Both the position numbers and the translations under genes were made by a program. The notes below the pieces were generated by a model, which was given only the letters and a program-made list of their open reading frames with translations, ran no database searches and was not told the origin of the DNA. Positions 38,807-51,400 of a DNA stretch of 64,000 bases are shown one piece after another (the first letter of the stretch is position 1; each line of letters opens with the position of its first letter). Location: the NCBI GenBank assembly GCA_014526335.1, contig JACTAT010000119.1, positions 397,229 through 461,228 of the forward strand. Direction: 5' to 3'. The stretch comes from Chrysaora quinquecirrha. Taxonomy: Eukaryota > Cnidaria > Scyphozoa > Semaeostomeae > Pelagiidae.

Positions 38807-40742
38807 ATATTGATAGTAAAAAGGTACGAAAAATACATCTAATACCGCCCTTTTGCGTACAATAATTGGAGAAAAAGAAAATTGAGAAAAACGCGAAATT
38901 GCAAAAATCCGCCAGGCGTAAATATCTTAAAAAACAAGCTGAAAAATATATCTCAAGTAAAAGGAATGATGACAACATTTTTAACATGTCAAATATAGAG
39001 TTGAAGGAGGCAGACATAAAGCTCTTGAATAAAGGCTTGTCTTTTATAGATACACCAAAACCTATACCTCTAAAAATTACTTTACAATCCTTGCTAGATT
39101 TTAAAAGGCGAATGCGCATACATTATTTCTTTAGAAATGAAACAAACGAAACCCCTATAAACCCATTTAGATTGAAGTCTTGCTGGGAACCAGATATTGA
39201 AGACAATGATACACTAATGAGATTTCTTGATAATATTGAACACCAAATTAGAGAACTTTACACACAGCCTTTAGGCAGATGGAATAACTTGACAGAAGAT
39301 GAAAAAAGAGGCTCTGAAAAAAACTAGCAACTCAAAACGAGGTTACGATAAAAAGATGCGATAAAGGCGGGAAAATCGCCCTGTGGCCTAACGACTTATA
39401 CCTAAACGAGGCTTATAAACAACTAAACAATGAAAAATATTATAAAGAACTACCCATAGACAAAACAGGAGAAATAGCCACTCTTGTTACAACATTCCTT
39501 ACACATTTACGTTCGAAGGGACATATAGATAATGATCTCTATACCTATCTATCACCCAGTTCTAAAGTAAGAACACCAATTTTCTACATGCTACCAAAAA
39601 TACACAAAGAAGGCATACCAGGGAGACCAATAATCTCTGGGTGTGGCTCACCTACTGAAAAGCTATCCATATACCTAGATTACTATCTTAGGCCAATTGT
39701 AGAAAAAAGTGATTCCTTCATAAAGGATACAACTCATTTCCTACAAACTTTGTTCAGCATAAATGATAATGATATACCGGAAAATGCATGGTTGGTTACA
39801 CTAGATGTGAAATCACTATATACGAATATCCCTCAGGAACAAGGCGTGTCCTTTTGCATAGAGGCAATGTCACACTTCTATGGTGAGGATTACCCTCTAC
39901 CTATCCAATACATAAAACAAATGATGGAATTTATATTGAAACAAAACTATTTCACATTTAATGGGAAATTCTACCAACAAGTACACGGTACAAGCATGGG
40001 GAGTAATTTTGCTCCTAACTATGCAAATATATTTATGACAAAATTGAAAATGAAATACTAAATAACGCACCTGAAAATAGAACACCTCTGATCTGGAAGC
40101 GATACATTGATGATATATTTATAATATGGACCCACACAAAAGAAGAACTCATACGATTCATTGAATATATTAATACAGTTCACAACACGATAAAATTTGA
40201 GTCTACATACTCTCAAGTACAAATTAATTTTCTAGATACTACAATAAATCTTGAAAATAATGGAACTTTCACAACCTCCCTATACCAAAAACCAACAGAT
40301 ACATGCAACCTTTTGCACGCAAAATCCTTTCATCCGAAAAGCTGTAAAATAGCGTAATTTACAGCCAGGCTCTGAGATATAGAAGAAATATAACTGATAA
40401 TGCTGAACTTGTATCCAAACTGCAAGAACTCAAATATAACCTAATTGGAAGGGGATATGACCCTAGAGCTATAGATACCCAATTTGAGAAAGTCAAAAGA
40501 TTGTCACAAAACGACCTATTAAGAGTGAATACAGTTGATAAGAAAAAGAAATATACACGAAACCTCCCATTTGTTATACCTTTTGACAACAGAACGATAC
40601 AGATTCAAAAATTCTACGAAACAATTGGAATTTAATTGAGAATGATAACTCTTTAAAGGATATTTGGCCTCGCCCCCCATTTCTAGCACTAAAAAGGAAC
40701 AAGAACATTGGAGATATAATAACACACACAAAATTCACCTAA
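38807..40742 (+). pseudogene. PLE reverse transcriptase, copy 6, frameshifted
   Basis: Follows a good acceptor-like TTTTTGATTTCTAG. The RT motifs are present: the DKG region, MLPKIHKEGIPGRPIISG, TLDVKSLYTNIP, GTSMGSNFAPNYANIFM, YIDDIF and terminal ITHTKFT. Frames break near 39320, 40040 (AAAATTGAAAATG with a short A run), 40346 and 40610. The middle frame 39588-40061 (157 aa) includes the 29 residues deleted in minus-strand copies. Confidence 0.82.
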
Positions 40743-41214
40743 ATGGTATGCATCTTAGTTTTAATAATTGACATAATGCAGCGCGCAACCCCTATTCCTA
40801 TACACCTATATACCTATAAAAGGATGAATATATACATATATACACACGCTCATATATAAATAAACAAATGGATACAAAATTGCTCAAAAAGCCTCATACG
40901 CTGACATTGTTTCTGGACGCAGAGACAATGGGGCACCCATAAATAAAACAAGCATACTGATCTAAGCCCTGAAATGCTTTTATGGGGGATCAGCTGATGA
41001 GTCAGTACGAGGCTACACCATAAATACACATACACACTGAAACCCGTCATTTCTGAAATCAATACAAACTTATAACAATTCACTTTATACCTATGGATAC
41101 AAGATGGGCGCGGACGGCCTTTCTGTGGCGCAAAGCGGGGGTTGGTACTACACCCTTATATTTTAGTTCTAGGTGCACTCTTGTGCACTTTATTATTATT
41201 ATTTAATACAAAAG

Positions 41215-41532
41215 CAATTACTAAATAAAAGTATATAGAAGATATGCCAAACTGTTATTTATTTTTCTGTTCTTTGAAGCAATTTGTTATGTGTAGTTGT
41301 GGAAACTTCAATCAATGATTCCGAAAATAAGAACACCATCTTAGAACACTTAAGGTTCAAATTATTCAACTTTCCCGAAAACTAAGAACATCGAGCCTCG
41401 TTGAAAAATTCATCTTGGTTCTTAGCATAGGATGCATTGTATTTGTTCATCAACGAGATTGCCTTGAAAAGAATAAGAGTTGTTTATTTATAACATAAGG
41501 ATAGGTCAGTGTCGCGATAGAATTTGTCTATG
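41215..41532. other. unassigned sequence right of the PLE block
   Basis: AT-rich, no gene recognised. I looked here for the missing C-terminal exon of SDCCAG8 on the minus strand. Only a short frame (KMVFLFSESLIEV, near 41265-41345) follows a weak acceptor, and it does not resemble the family. Confidence 0.45.
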
Positions 41533-42192
41533 TAAAGGCGGGCGCAAACCGTGCATTGCTGGGCTTGAAACGACAATGTTGGCTGAAAATAGGCCAACAA
41601 AGTTGGAACGGTTTGCCATACCATCACAACATCTGAGTTGTTTTGGGTTGCTGACGGCATGTACAATGATATTTTGCAAACTTGGCCGAATAGGAAGCAG
41701 CTGTTTGTTTATTGCTCGCACTAAACAGCCGGGCGTAAACTGTACCAACATGTTGGCCAATATAGCCACAAACAATTGTTGGCCAACATTTGGGCACGGT
41801 TTGCTACAGCCGTTGGCCTAATAAGAAACATGTTGTTGACGAAAAAATGTTGGCCAAAATTGATGTGTTGGTACGGTTTGCTATGTTTCGCCAACATGTT
41901 GGCCCAATATTTTCATTTTTGCTCGATATTTCGGAGACCCATAAATGAGAAGTAGATTTAAGCTGGCAGTTTGAGTTGAAACACGAGCTTTTTCTTCTTC
42001 GTCGTCAACGAAAGAGCGAGCAATAAACAAATAGCTGCTTCCTTTTTAGTCATGTTTGCAAAAGATCATTTGTAGATGACCTCAGCAACCCAAAACTTTT
42101 CAGATGTTGCGATGGTATGGCAAACCGTACCAACGTGGCTTATTTTTAGCCAACATGTTGCTTAACAATGTTGACGATTTGCGCCCGACTTA
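41533..42192. mobile_element. MITE-like element with GGGCGCAAAC termini
   Basis: Left end TAAAGGCGGGCGCAAACCGT and right end GATTTGCGCCCGACTTA are inverted copies. The interior is full of short palindromic motifs (AACATGTTGGCC, CCAACATGTTGG) and an internal end-like GGGCGTAAACTGTACC near 41732, suggesting nested or tandem ends. No coding capacity. Confidence 0.6.
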
Positions 42193-42226
42193 ACAAACAA
42201 TTTACGAAAGGTCTATTATATCTAAC

Positions 42227-42401
42227 CTTTTCTCTATGACTTTTTAACTGTTGTTCAGTTGCACTCATGGCTTTTTCAATATTCTGCAATCTTTTTCGGG
42301 ATTCATGCTCAGTTGTTTTCAGATCTTTGTTTTGCTTTGACAAGTCTTCTAAGTCCTTTTTTAGATGGTTTTTATCATCAATCAGCTTTGATAATTGTTC
42401 C
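42227..42401 (-). CDS. SDCCAG8: SDCCAG8 exon 18 (last one seen)
   Basis: Acceptor AACTTTTTATAG, donor AAAAG|GTTAGA. Encodes LIDDKNHLKKDLEDLSKQNK and KRLQNIEKAMSATEQQLKSH, aligned with the C-terminal quarter of SDCCAG8. It leaves in phase 0, so a further exon of perhaps 30-40 codons is expected; none was found down to 41215. Reading through the donor would add about 26 unrelated residues before a stop at 42146. Confidence 0.75.
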
Positions 42402-45400
42402 CTATAAAAAGTTAACATTAGTAGATGCTCCTGATTCGAGTTAAACCGACAAGTCTACAGACCTGGTTTTAGCAAAAAACGGAGAAAGATTTTGTTAACA
42501 ACATCAGAATCTTTGCTATAATGTTGTCTGAGAGACAAAAAATACTGTGAGACATTGGAATATTTGAGGGAAAACGCAGACTGCGGATGCATTTCAAGAC
42601 AAAAAAAAATTAGACGATAAATAGTTTTGAGTTGTCCATTTGAAATTTTAACATTAATTCAGCGACAGAAACTGTGAGATATCTGAGGAAACTTCAACTA
42701 ATGGAAAATCTACCCTTGGGGAAACAGCCAGGGGCTATTTGATGTGGAGAGCTTTTCGGCTGTTTCATTAAGCCGTTTGGATCAATGGAGCGCTTATCAG
42801 ATTTCTAACCATGCGTTCCGAACTTGGAGTCTCATCTGTGGAATATCACAATTTGAAAAATCCATCTCTGTGTTTGCCATTAAAAGAGACATGGAACACT
42901 GCAAATGTAGACGGGCTTTATCTATGATATTATATTAACGACGGGGGGATTAAGCGGCAGTAGCCGTATTGATCCGAAAGAGCAGCCCTGCTCGAAAGAG
43001 CGCCCGGTAAATCGGCGACACTCACTTTTGATCAACATAGAACCTTTCCCGAAGGAATGCACACAGTCCAAAAAATATGGTGGACGATGCGTCCGATTGA
43101 GAAATATCCGTTTAGAAATATTGATTAGAAGGTGATTATAACCAAGCATTAAATGAATAAATGAGCGACAATACCGAAAAAAGGTTCTGGCAAAATAAAG
43201 TTAATTGAGATACAGGTTATAGTATAGAAAATGTAATTTTTTTAACTTATGAATGAACGCCTCTATCGGACTCAAGTTCTCCCAGTAGTAATAATTACAT
43301 TGGAAGCTATTCAACTAAATCCGGTTATATTTATAGCTTAACAAACCTTCGATTTTTCTCAGTTTCTTCCAGCCTTTCTGTTAACTTTTTGCATTCTGCT
43401 TTAAAACCGTTAGCGATTTGCATTTGCGATTCTAATAAACCTCCCAACTCATGTCTTGTAGCCTCTGAAAAGATAAGATTTAGGCCCTTAAGTCTAATTC
43501 ACATTTGAGCTGTGGCAGCAAATGCAGCTACTTACTCTGACGTCAGAAAGTATTCAGAGATTTTACATGTAAAAGCCTTAGCAGTTATAAGCTAAGCACA
43601 GAAGGACTTCTTTTACACTTGATTTCTGCCAACATAACCAGTGAGCATTCAGCAACTTCAGCCTACATCAAACAGATGCCAGATAGATAGAGCACAAAGG
43701 CATTATTGGAGCTATATATAGCTAACCTTTAACCTGCTTTATATTATAAAAACACCTACCACCTAAAGATGAAGGCGAGAAGATGTTTTTAGCGCCAGTC
43801 GCTATGATTTCAGAAGTAGATGAAATGACGAGGCCTCGACCCTGGCTGTGACGCTACCGTGGTTGGGGCTTAAACCTCCAGCCTTTTTGAGCTCCTGACA
43901 TCACGAGCCAGCTGGACAACACCATCACACCACAGCACAGGTGAAAGGTGCTGTGACATTGTTGTCTAATCCGGCTAGGAAAATTTTAAAAGTTAAGAAA
44001 CGCCTGAGTTAGAGCCATAGAAATGGAAGCATCATAGCCAGAGGAGGGGGTCAATGCGATGTAAGTTCATCTATTTCTTAGATCCTAACGACTGGCGCTA
44101 AATACACAAATCATCAAGTTAAATTTCGCAGAAATATTTTAGCTGTTTTGAAAAGAAAAGTGCAAGATTCAATGTAAAATTACTTGGAAAACTCAATGGT
44201 AATAGAAGAGTGTGTTTCATGCAGCTAACTAAACTTCATAACTTCTAAAACTTTAATACCGTATTTTCCTTCAGTTTCTTTCAGTAAAAGCTCTAGCTGT
44301 TCTTCATTTTGTTTTTTGTTAACTTTGATCTGCTTCAGTTGATCTTGATAAATCTTTTCCTGGTGGCTTTTTGCTGATTTCTCAATCTGAAACTACAGCG
44401 ATAACAACAAGTTGTTTTTGTTTATCCAGTGGGGAGCAGAAAGAGCAGCAATATTAATAATATCTATGCCTAAGTGTAATATAAATAAGACCTCAAATTT
44501 CAAGCTCTGGAGCTGGAAACAATCACGCCACTCCAGAGATATGAACCACAGCTTCCAATTGCCAGCTTAATTTCACCCACAAGTTTAAGCCTAAAAATGC
44601 AAATGTTCAAAGCAAGTTGTTCAACAATTACCTGTTTCTCTGCATTTTGTAAGCATTCAGTTAGTTTAATACATTCTTCTTTGCAACATTCCAAATTACG
44701 CTCTGTCTGAACGAGTCTTTTCTTTAATTGGGTTAATTCAGAGTTCGACCAACCAAGTTTCTGTGAATGAAAAAGAGAGTGATATTAGTCTAAATTCTGC
44801 CAAACATGCTCCGTGAGTATGGGGGGGGAGTGGTACTTAATGATCACATGAAACTTTTAAAATGACATCACGTCTTCGATATATAGCTATTTGAAAATTT
44901 TTTTCTGTAGGCTTCTTCTTTATGAAGTATATAACTTGTATACTAGTTTTGGATGCTCCATCTCACGTTATAGCTGAGATAAATAGGGGGAGGATAAGAG
45001 TATTGAGTTCTAGGAATACTTCACTTATAATTACAGTGCATCAAAATGCTGAAAATAAAATTGAAAATGAACAGTTTCCCCATTGTATTGTAAGCTTACC
45101 AAGGTAAACAACAAATAAACAATTTTTTTGGGGCGTTTATCAATAAGAAGCTTAACAATGTTTGGGTCAAATCTTGAGATGACACGGCTTTCTTGCTCTA
45201 GTTTTGGCTTCTCAGATCTCGAGGGAACTAAAATATGTCGCCCTGTGAGGGACTCGAACCCGCGACCCTCAGATTAAAAGTCTGATGCTCTACCGACTGA
45301 GCTAACAGGGCTACGAGCTTAGTTAGAACTGACATCTCCACATAAAGATGGAAAATGTGGTGGTAAAAATTAAGAAGTTCATTGTTCAGATTCTGGTTTA

Positions 45401-48400
45401 ATTTTCGGTATATAGACATATAGTAAAAAGATGGGTGGGCATTTCCTTTCTTGAGTCGTATGCCAATATCCGCAGCAAAGTCACGTAGCCCCCGTCGTAC
45501 AAGTGAAGGTGCCGGGGCTTGCTACCTGGTTTGTACCATAACGCATTGTCGTAAAATACATATTACATGAGCACAAATTCGCATGGTTATATAAGAAGAA
45601 TAATTCTAATCGCAGTGATACATGATAAGGATTCTCACCTGCTCTTTCAGAGATTCTAACGCTTTGTTTTCTTTGTCCAATCTTTGGCATTCTTGCTCTA
45701 GTAGCGTTTTCTCGTGATTCGCTTCAGCTAATGCACCTCGTACTTCTATAAAACGCTACAAAAAAATAATATTCAACATTTCTCAAAAACAATATTTAGA
45801 ACAAGTCAGAATTGGTCTGAATAAAAAAGCTTAAAATCGATTCAGGGCAGAATTTCATTGTTTATATTTGCAAATTATTTAGACCGAGTTTACATTATAC
45901 GGGAGGGCTTTAGCTTAGATCTGGGATTTTCGTATCGGATAGGGTTAATGTTCATACTATGATAGAGCTATCCGATACGAAACGCTCCCAAAATTGGAGT
46001 GATTTTCTCACCGTTTAGGACGGGATATGAAAGTCACTCCACTCCGGATATAACTGACATTCTTTCGTGAGTATTGGAATTTTCTATTGTCTCGGCTATC
46101 TGGCATAGCGTAAATGGGTCGACCCGATTTGAAAATGAAGACGCAACGATAGCTATCCGGTATAATGTAAACACTTGTCCCATCCGATATGGGTTAAGGC
46201 AAGGCGCGGCGCTTCGACTGCTTCCCGGTATAGTGTAAACGGGGCCTTAAAAAGAAGAGGTATGTTTAGAGGTCTAATATTTAATCAAATACAAACCTTT
46301 TCCATTTCAGTATCGTGTGTAGAATTTTCTTCTTTTATTTGCTCGAGAGAATGTCTGAGATCAAACTAAAAAACAAACATACATATAGAAAATTCCATCT
46401 CCAAGAACACGAGTGGTAGTGATAACATGACGCGTCCTTAAGATTTTTACTGTCATTTTGTAAAATCGTAACAAAGCTGGTCGGGTGAAGCTTATAGAGA
46501 AATTATAGCAGGGTTTCTTAAGTGTAGGCACTTTTATATGGTTTAAGTTTCCTGGCAAATGTTTTTGCCAAGAATTAGGATGCTTTTTTGAATTTACAAA
46601 AAATTCACTTTTTTAGTCCGATTTAGGAAAATGAAAATCATGTCAAGAAGAAAGAACATTTGTTTATACACATTTAAAAATCTTGCCCAACAGTTATATT
46701 CCAGTGCGGGGCCATGGTTTTCATCGCTGCCACCACAGCAGCTCCCTTGCAGATTTGCTACTCATTTGTTTTGTAAAACAGTAGAAAAACAAGGTCTCGG
46801 AGCGTCATGGTTACACTGTGCCACTGCGTCTCGTCATGATTTTCATATCACCTCCAGAGCAGCATGATTTTCAAGGTGATTTGCGGAGCGTCTTTATACC
46901 GGATCGAGCCGTCATGATGTAACTGAAAGCCCAATCCTATACAAAATTCAAGACGCGACGAGGCATGCCTGCATAGTGTAAATGGGCCCTTAATTGCGAA
47001 GAAGAGCTACTATAGTTTCTGAGAAGTTTTTCTTATAAAAAGTGAGTTTAAAAAGTCTATTACCTTTTCACGATTCGCTCGTTCAAGATGTAATTCGGTC
47101 CTGGATAATGCCTCTACCGTTTCATCTAGCTTTAAAGAGACAAGAGCTTCTAAATTCAATTTATCAGCGATACCGCAAGTGGCAGTTGTGAACAACAAAC
47201 TAAAACTACATTTAAAAAACAGCAACTGTTATTCTATATTGAACAGATCAATTTAAAAGACACTGATAAGCTAAAAAATGTTCATGTTGTTTCATACCTT
47301 TTTACTAATATTTTTCATGTTCTCTTCATGATCGAATTGCAGTTTTAACTTCTCCTGCTTTAACTGATCATTTGCTTTTGATAGCTGATTTCTATTTTGT
47401 TCTTTTAACCTTTCTAGTTCCTGCTTCAACTGATGGAGATTTACAGTCACCTACATAACAAAATCAAATCGGTTTAACGGGATACCTAAGCATTTGATCC
47501 AGCGCTTATTAATTCTTTCGATTTCAAAGAATGCACTTCCTTACTCTGGGAGGGGGTCTATCTGTTTGCATTTTCATATCTACGTGTTACCTACCAGCAA
47601 TGACTTGGTCGCTAACAAAAAACAGGAGATGAAATTGACAGTGGCTTGAAGAAGTATGGGAAAGGTCCGTTTTAAACAACACAAGAAGATCACATCAGGA
47701 ATGAAAATGTAAGGTATGAAAGCCAGCTGGGCAGAACATCTTGCAAAAATTAAAAACACAAAATCGACCACAAAAATTTAATGGACCCCGAGAGAAGGGA
47801 GGAAAGGAGGCAAGAGAGACCCCAAACGAGGTGGAGATACAGCCTAGAAGACGAGTGCGGCATCAACTGGATGCGAATCGGTAAAGACGAACCACATGGC
47901 GTCGGTTGTGGAGGCTACTTGCTTGCAGGGTGCAGGGGCAAAAACAGCTGATGATGATGATGAAACCAGAGAAGCTACTGGCTAAAGCATGCCGAAAAAG
48001 TACGATTAAAGATACAATTTCAGAACTGCGATAAGCAGCGGAAACATTTTCGGGCATACAAGTATGCATACATACTAGCATAATATAGTATGCCCGTAAA
48101 TTTTTCCGCTGTTTATCGCAATTCTGAAGCTTTGTACAACTCAAAAACTATTCGGTTACAATCTCCAAGCATAATAACCTCATGCTTCTCCAGCTGGATT
48201 TGTTCTGCCATTTCACAACTTTTCTTCACTTGAACATAAGCTTCAAGTTCTTTTTTTCGCATATTTTCAAGCATTTGACGTTGTTTGGCTATCGTCTCTG
48301 ATAATTCTACGTTTTCCCTAAAAGAAATAACGTCTGGTTTGAACTAAAATTCCTTCAGTTGTGGACACTTAGTCACAGTACCTCATAATTTGGCGAATAC

Positions 48401-51400
48401 AATGGCTATTGTTTGAAAGCAATTAAAGAAAACAAATTTTCTACCGAGACCTTTTCGACGAACAGCCGCGATTATGCAATTCTTCTAATTTCAAGTGGAG
48501 AGTTTTAATACCAAATTTGTTTTGAGCAGCCAAAATTTAGTCTAGGTGCAAAGTTTTACTGTCTTAGCGCTTGTGTTAATTCATTTTACGAGCGTTGAAA
48601 GCTTGCGATTTTATAAGGGCTCAGACCAGTGGGGATGAAAAGTTTCACCCCAAGCCATTTCTCACGGTCAAAGCGCTTTAAGAACTGAGAACTTTGAACG
48701 CTCATAAAATCGATACCTTTGAAGTCTCTGTAGTACTCTGCCATTTGCGTCTGATTGTATATGGCCTAAAACAGCTTGGTTATGAGCGCATTTTATACAA
48801 AGCGTTGCCTCGTTAGAACCCTGCAACAGAAATTTTTAACACAGATTTAAATTACTTCACAGACTTTGGAAAACTTGATTGCTGCGATGTGCATTTAAAA
48901 CAGCGAAAAAGAGCGGAAAAATTTTTTGTCATACTTGAAAGGTTTTATCGTTTGACATTCCTAAAGCCACCTTTACACGATCAGATTTTTTATCAGATTT
49001 TCCATCAGACTCTTTTTCTTCAGATATGTGACGATTTTGTCTGATGAAAAAATCTGATAGCCGTCAGTGTTTACACGACTAGGTATTCACATCAGCTTGT
49101 CTGAAGGGAAGAAAATCTGATGAAAATCTGATCGTGTAAGCGCGAAAGAGTATAAACGCTAGAAACAGACCGAAACAATTAACTAAAGCGGAATTTATGC
49201 CCATAATGTGGATCGAAATGGAGAAATCAGAAAAGTGAAGTCAATCTGGTAGTATTGTGTTTTGACCACAAATATGAGTGCAGGATACACGTATTTTTTA
49301 TAAGAAACTCTGTATGAGAAACCCAGGCTTTCGAATGGCCAAACATTTAAGAATCTCCTGTACTTGAATATTTTTAAGTGGAAAACTTTTCACCTAAGAC
49401 AGCAAAAAATTTTATGTTAGTTCCCGTCTTTCGTCTACAAAAAACATTCTGTGACAAACAGACAAAGGAAACCCATATGCATTCAAATCATTCGATAAAT
49501 GGGTTTGGAACATCATCCAGATAGAATAACTATGTTGCCAATATGGATATTCAAGAGACTCTTAAGAAACTTTCAGTACTCAAAATCTGAAAATTATAAG
49601 AAACTTTCAGTACTGGATCAATTTTTAGTTACTTATAAAAAATACGAGTACAGTAGGAAGACCAATGAATTAATTCAAGACTTAAAGTGAGAACACGAGC
49701 TCTTATTCGAAATCAAGTCTTGCTGTAACTCAACAAACTTACCGTTTCGCTGGCTCCTGTGATATTCTTTTCCCTGAATATTAAAAATATCAAGATTTAT
49801 AAATGGATGACGTTCCTGATTTTACGAGGCCAATTGCAGATCTTTGGAAATGCGACTCCTGATTTCATTAGGCTGACAGTGCCATTCACTAGACATTGGG
49901 CTGTTTTAGCAACAGGACGCCACGAGCAGACAAAGAATCTGGGCACTAGCTATTTTCCCGCGTCTTGATATTCCGCGTTCTGGCGACAACGTCATCTTTG
50001 CTATTTTCACGTTCTCATGAAAACGTCAAAATTTTGCGTTGTGCTGGACGCTGCAACAGTTACTTCAGCAACCAAAACAGTTACTTTTTAGTACGCCGTA
50101 GGCGTCGCTAACCTTCGATGCTAAACACAAAATTTGAATCAAAACGCTTCAGGACCTTTTTGGCAAAGAAGGCGTGCTCATTGGCGGTCGCGTTTTGTTG
50201 CTAAAACAGTCTAATGATTATGTCCTCGCAAACGAGAACGGGGAAGGACGAGAATGATGGCTGTTCTTTGCACTGTAGTTCAACGCCTTTGCCTATACTA
50301 ATGCATGGTGCTAGCATTTGTTGGCTTGCATGGCCAAATAAAGCCAACATTCTGCTCTGTGGGGTGAACCTCAGCTAACATCACCTAGCTTGATATAGGC
50401 TCATCCAACAAGGAGACCAAATGTTTCGAAAATTTCACCCAGCATGAATTTTGGGCAATGTTGGGTCAAAGAAATGTTGGCTACGTTTGGTCGGGGCTTA
50501 AGAAAGACAGGCTCCAGTTTTTATAGCATTTTGTAGAAGCGAGGCTACATCTAAACGGCAACGCATACGAAATCGGATTCAGAGAAGTAATTGACTCACC
50601 AAAGCTTCGACTGTAATGAATTGATTTCTTTTTGCTTTTCATCTAATTCGTCTCTAAAAGGAAATAATATATTTTACGACGACATGCAATGTATAAACAG
50701 AAACTCAAAGTAATTATTTCCATAGATTTGGAAACCCTTGATTTTGGCCGATTTTTGGCTATTTTGCCTTAGAATAGATTTGCCTCTTTGCCCAAAAATG
50801 GCCGATTTTGAAGATTTTCATTTTGTTGATTTTATGGGCTAAATACCTTAATAACAGCCTGGAAAGGGCATTGAAATGGGTAGTCCTACTATTAGGGAGA
50901 AAATTTTGATGATTTGGGTCGATTTGGAAACCCTTTATTCTGGCCGATCCTTTTTGCCCAAAAAAGGCCTGTTTTGACGGCTTTTATTTTCTTGATTTTT
51001 ATGGCCTAAATAACTCTATAATAGCCTGGAAAAGGTATTGGAATGGGTAATGATTTTGGCCGATTTATGGCCATTTTGACTTAGTATAGCCTTGGCTTTT
51101 TGACCAAAAACGGCCAGATTTGAGGGTTATTTTTTCTCCTTTGCTAAGACCTAAATAGCTTTATTAAAAAGTAAAATATTGAGTTTTTTATAACTATTAC
51201 TGTGAATGATTCAATGTAATGGAGTCCTTTCTCTTAAGGTTTACATTTATATTTCTGTAGGGCTGCCAGTGAAAATCCCCTTTCTTAAAATATAATAATT
51301 CTGGTATGTCGAATGCTAGAATAACGGACCTTACAGACTTGAGTAATCCTTCCATATTCTTCGTCCTCGAGGAGTAAATTCCTCTCATTTTTACCTAAAA

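Larger units (their letters stand above)
37351..41214 (+). mobile_element. Penelope-like element, copy 6 (plus), right end of block
   Basis: Complete unit of about 3.86 kb. The 3' end (ATTATTATTATTTAATACAAAA) meets unrelated flanking sequence (GCAATTACTAAATAAAAG) at about 41215. It carries the best-preserved ORF1. Confidence 0.85.

Noticed and set aside
49743..49773. 31-bp microexon of SDCCAG8 (strong donor AACG|GTAAGT, acceptor ATTCAG)
   Set aside because: Its length breaks the phase; exon 9 joins exon 10 directly in frame (TG|G) without it.
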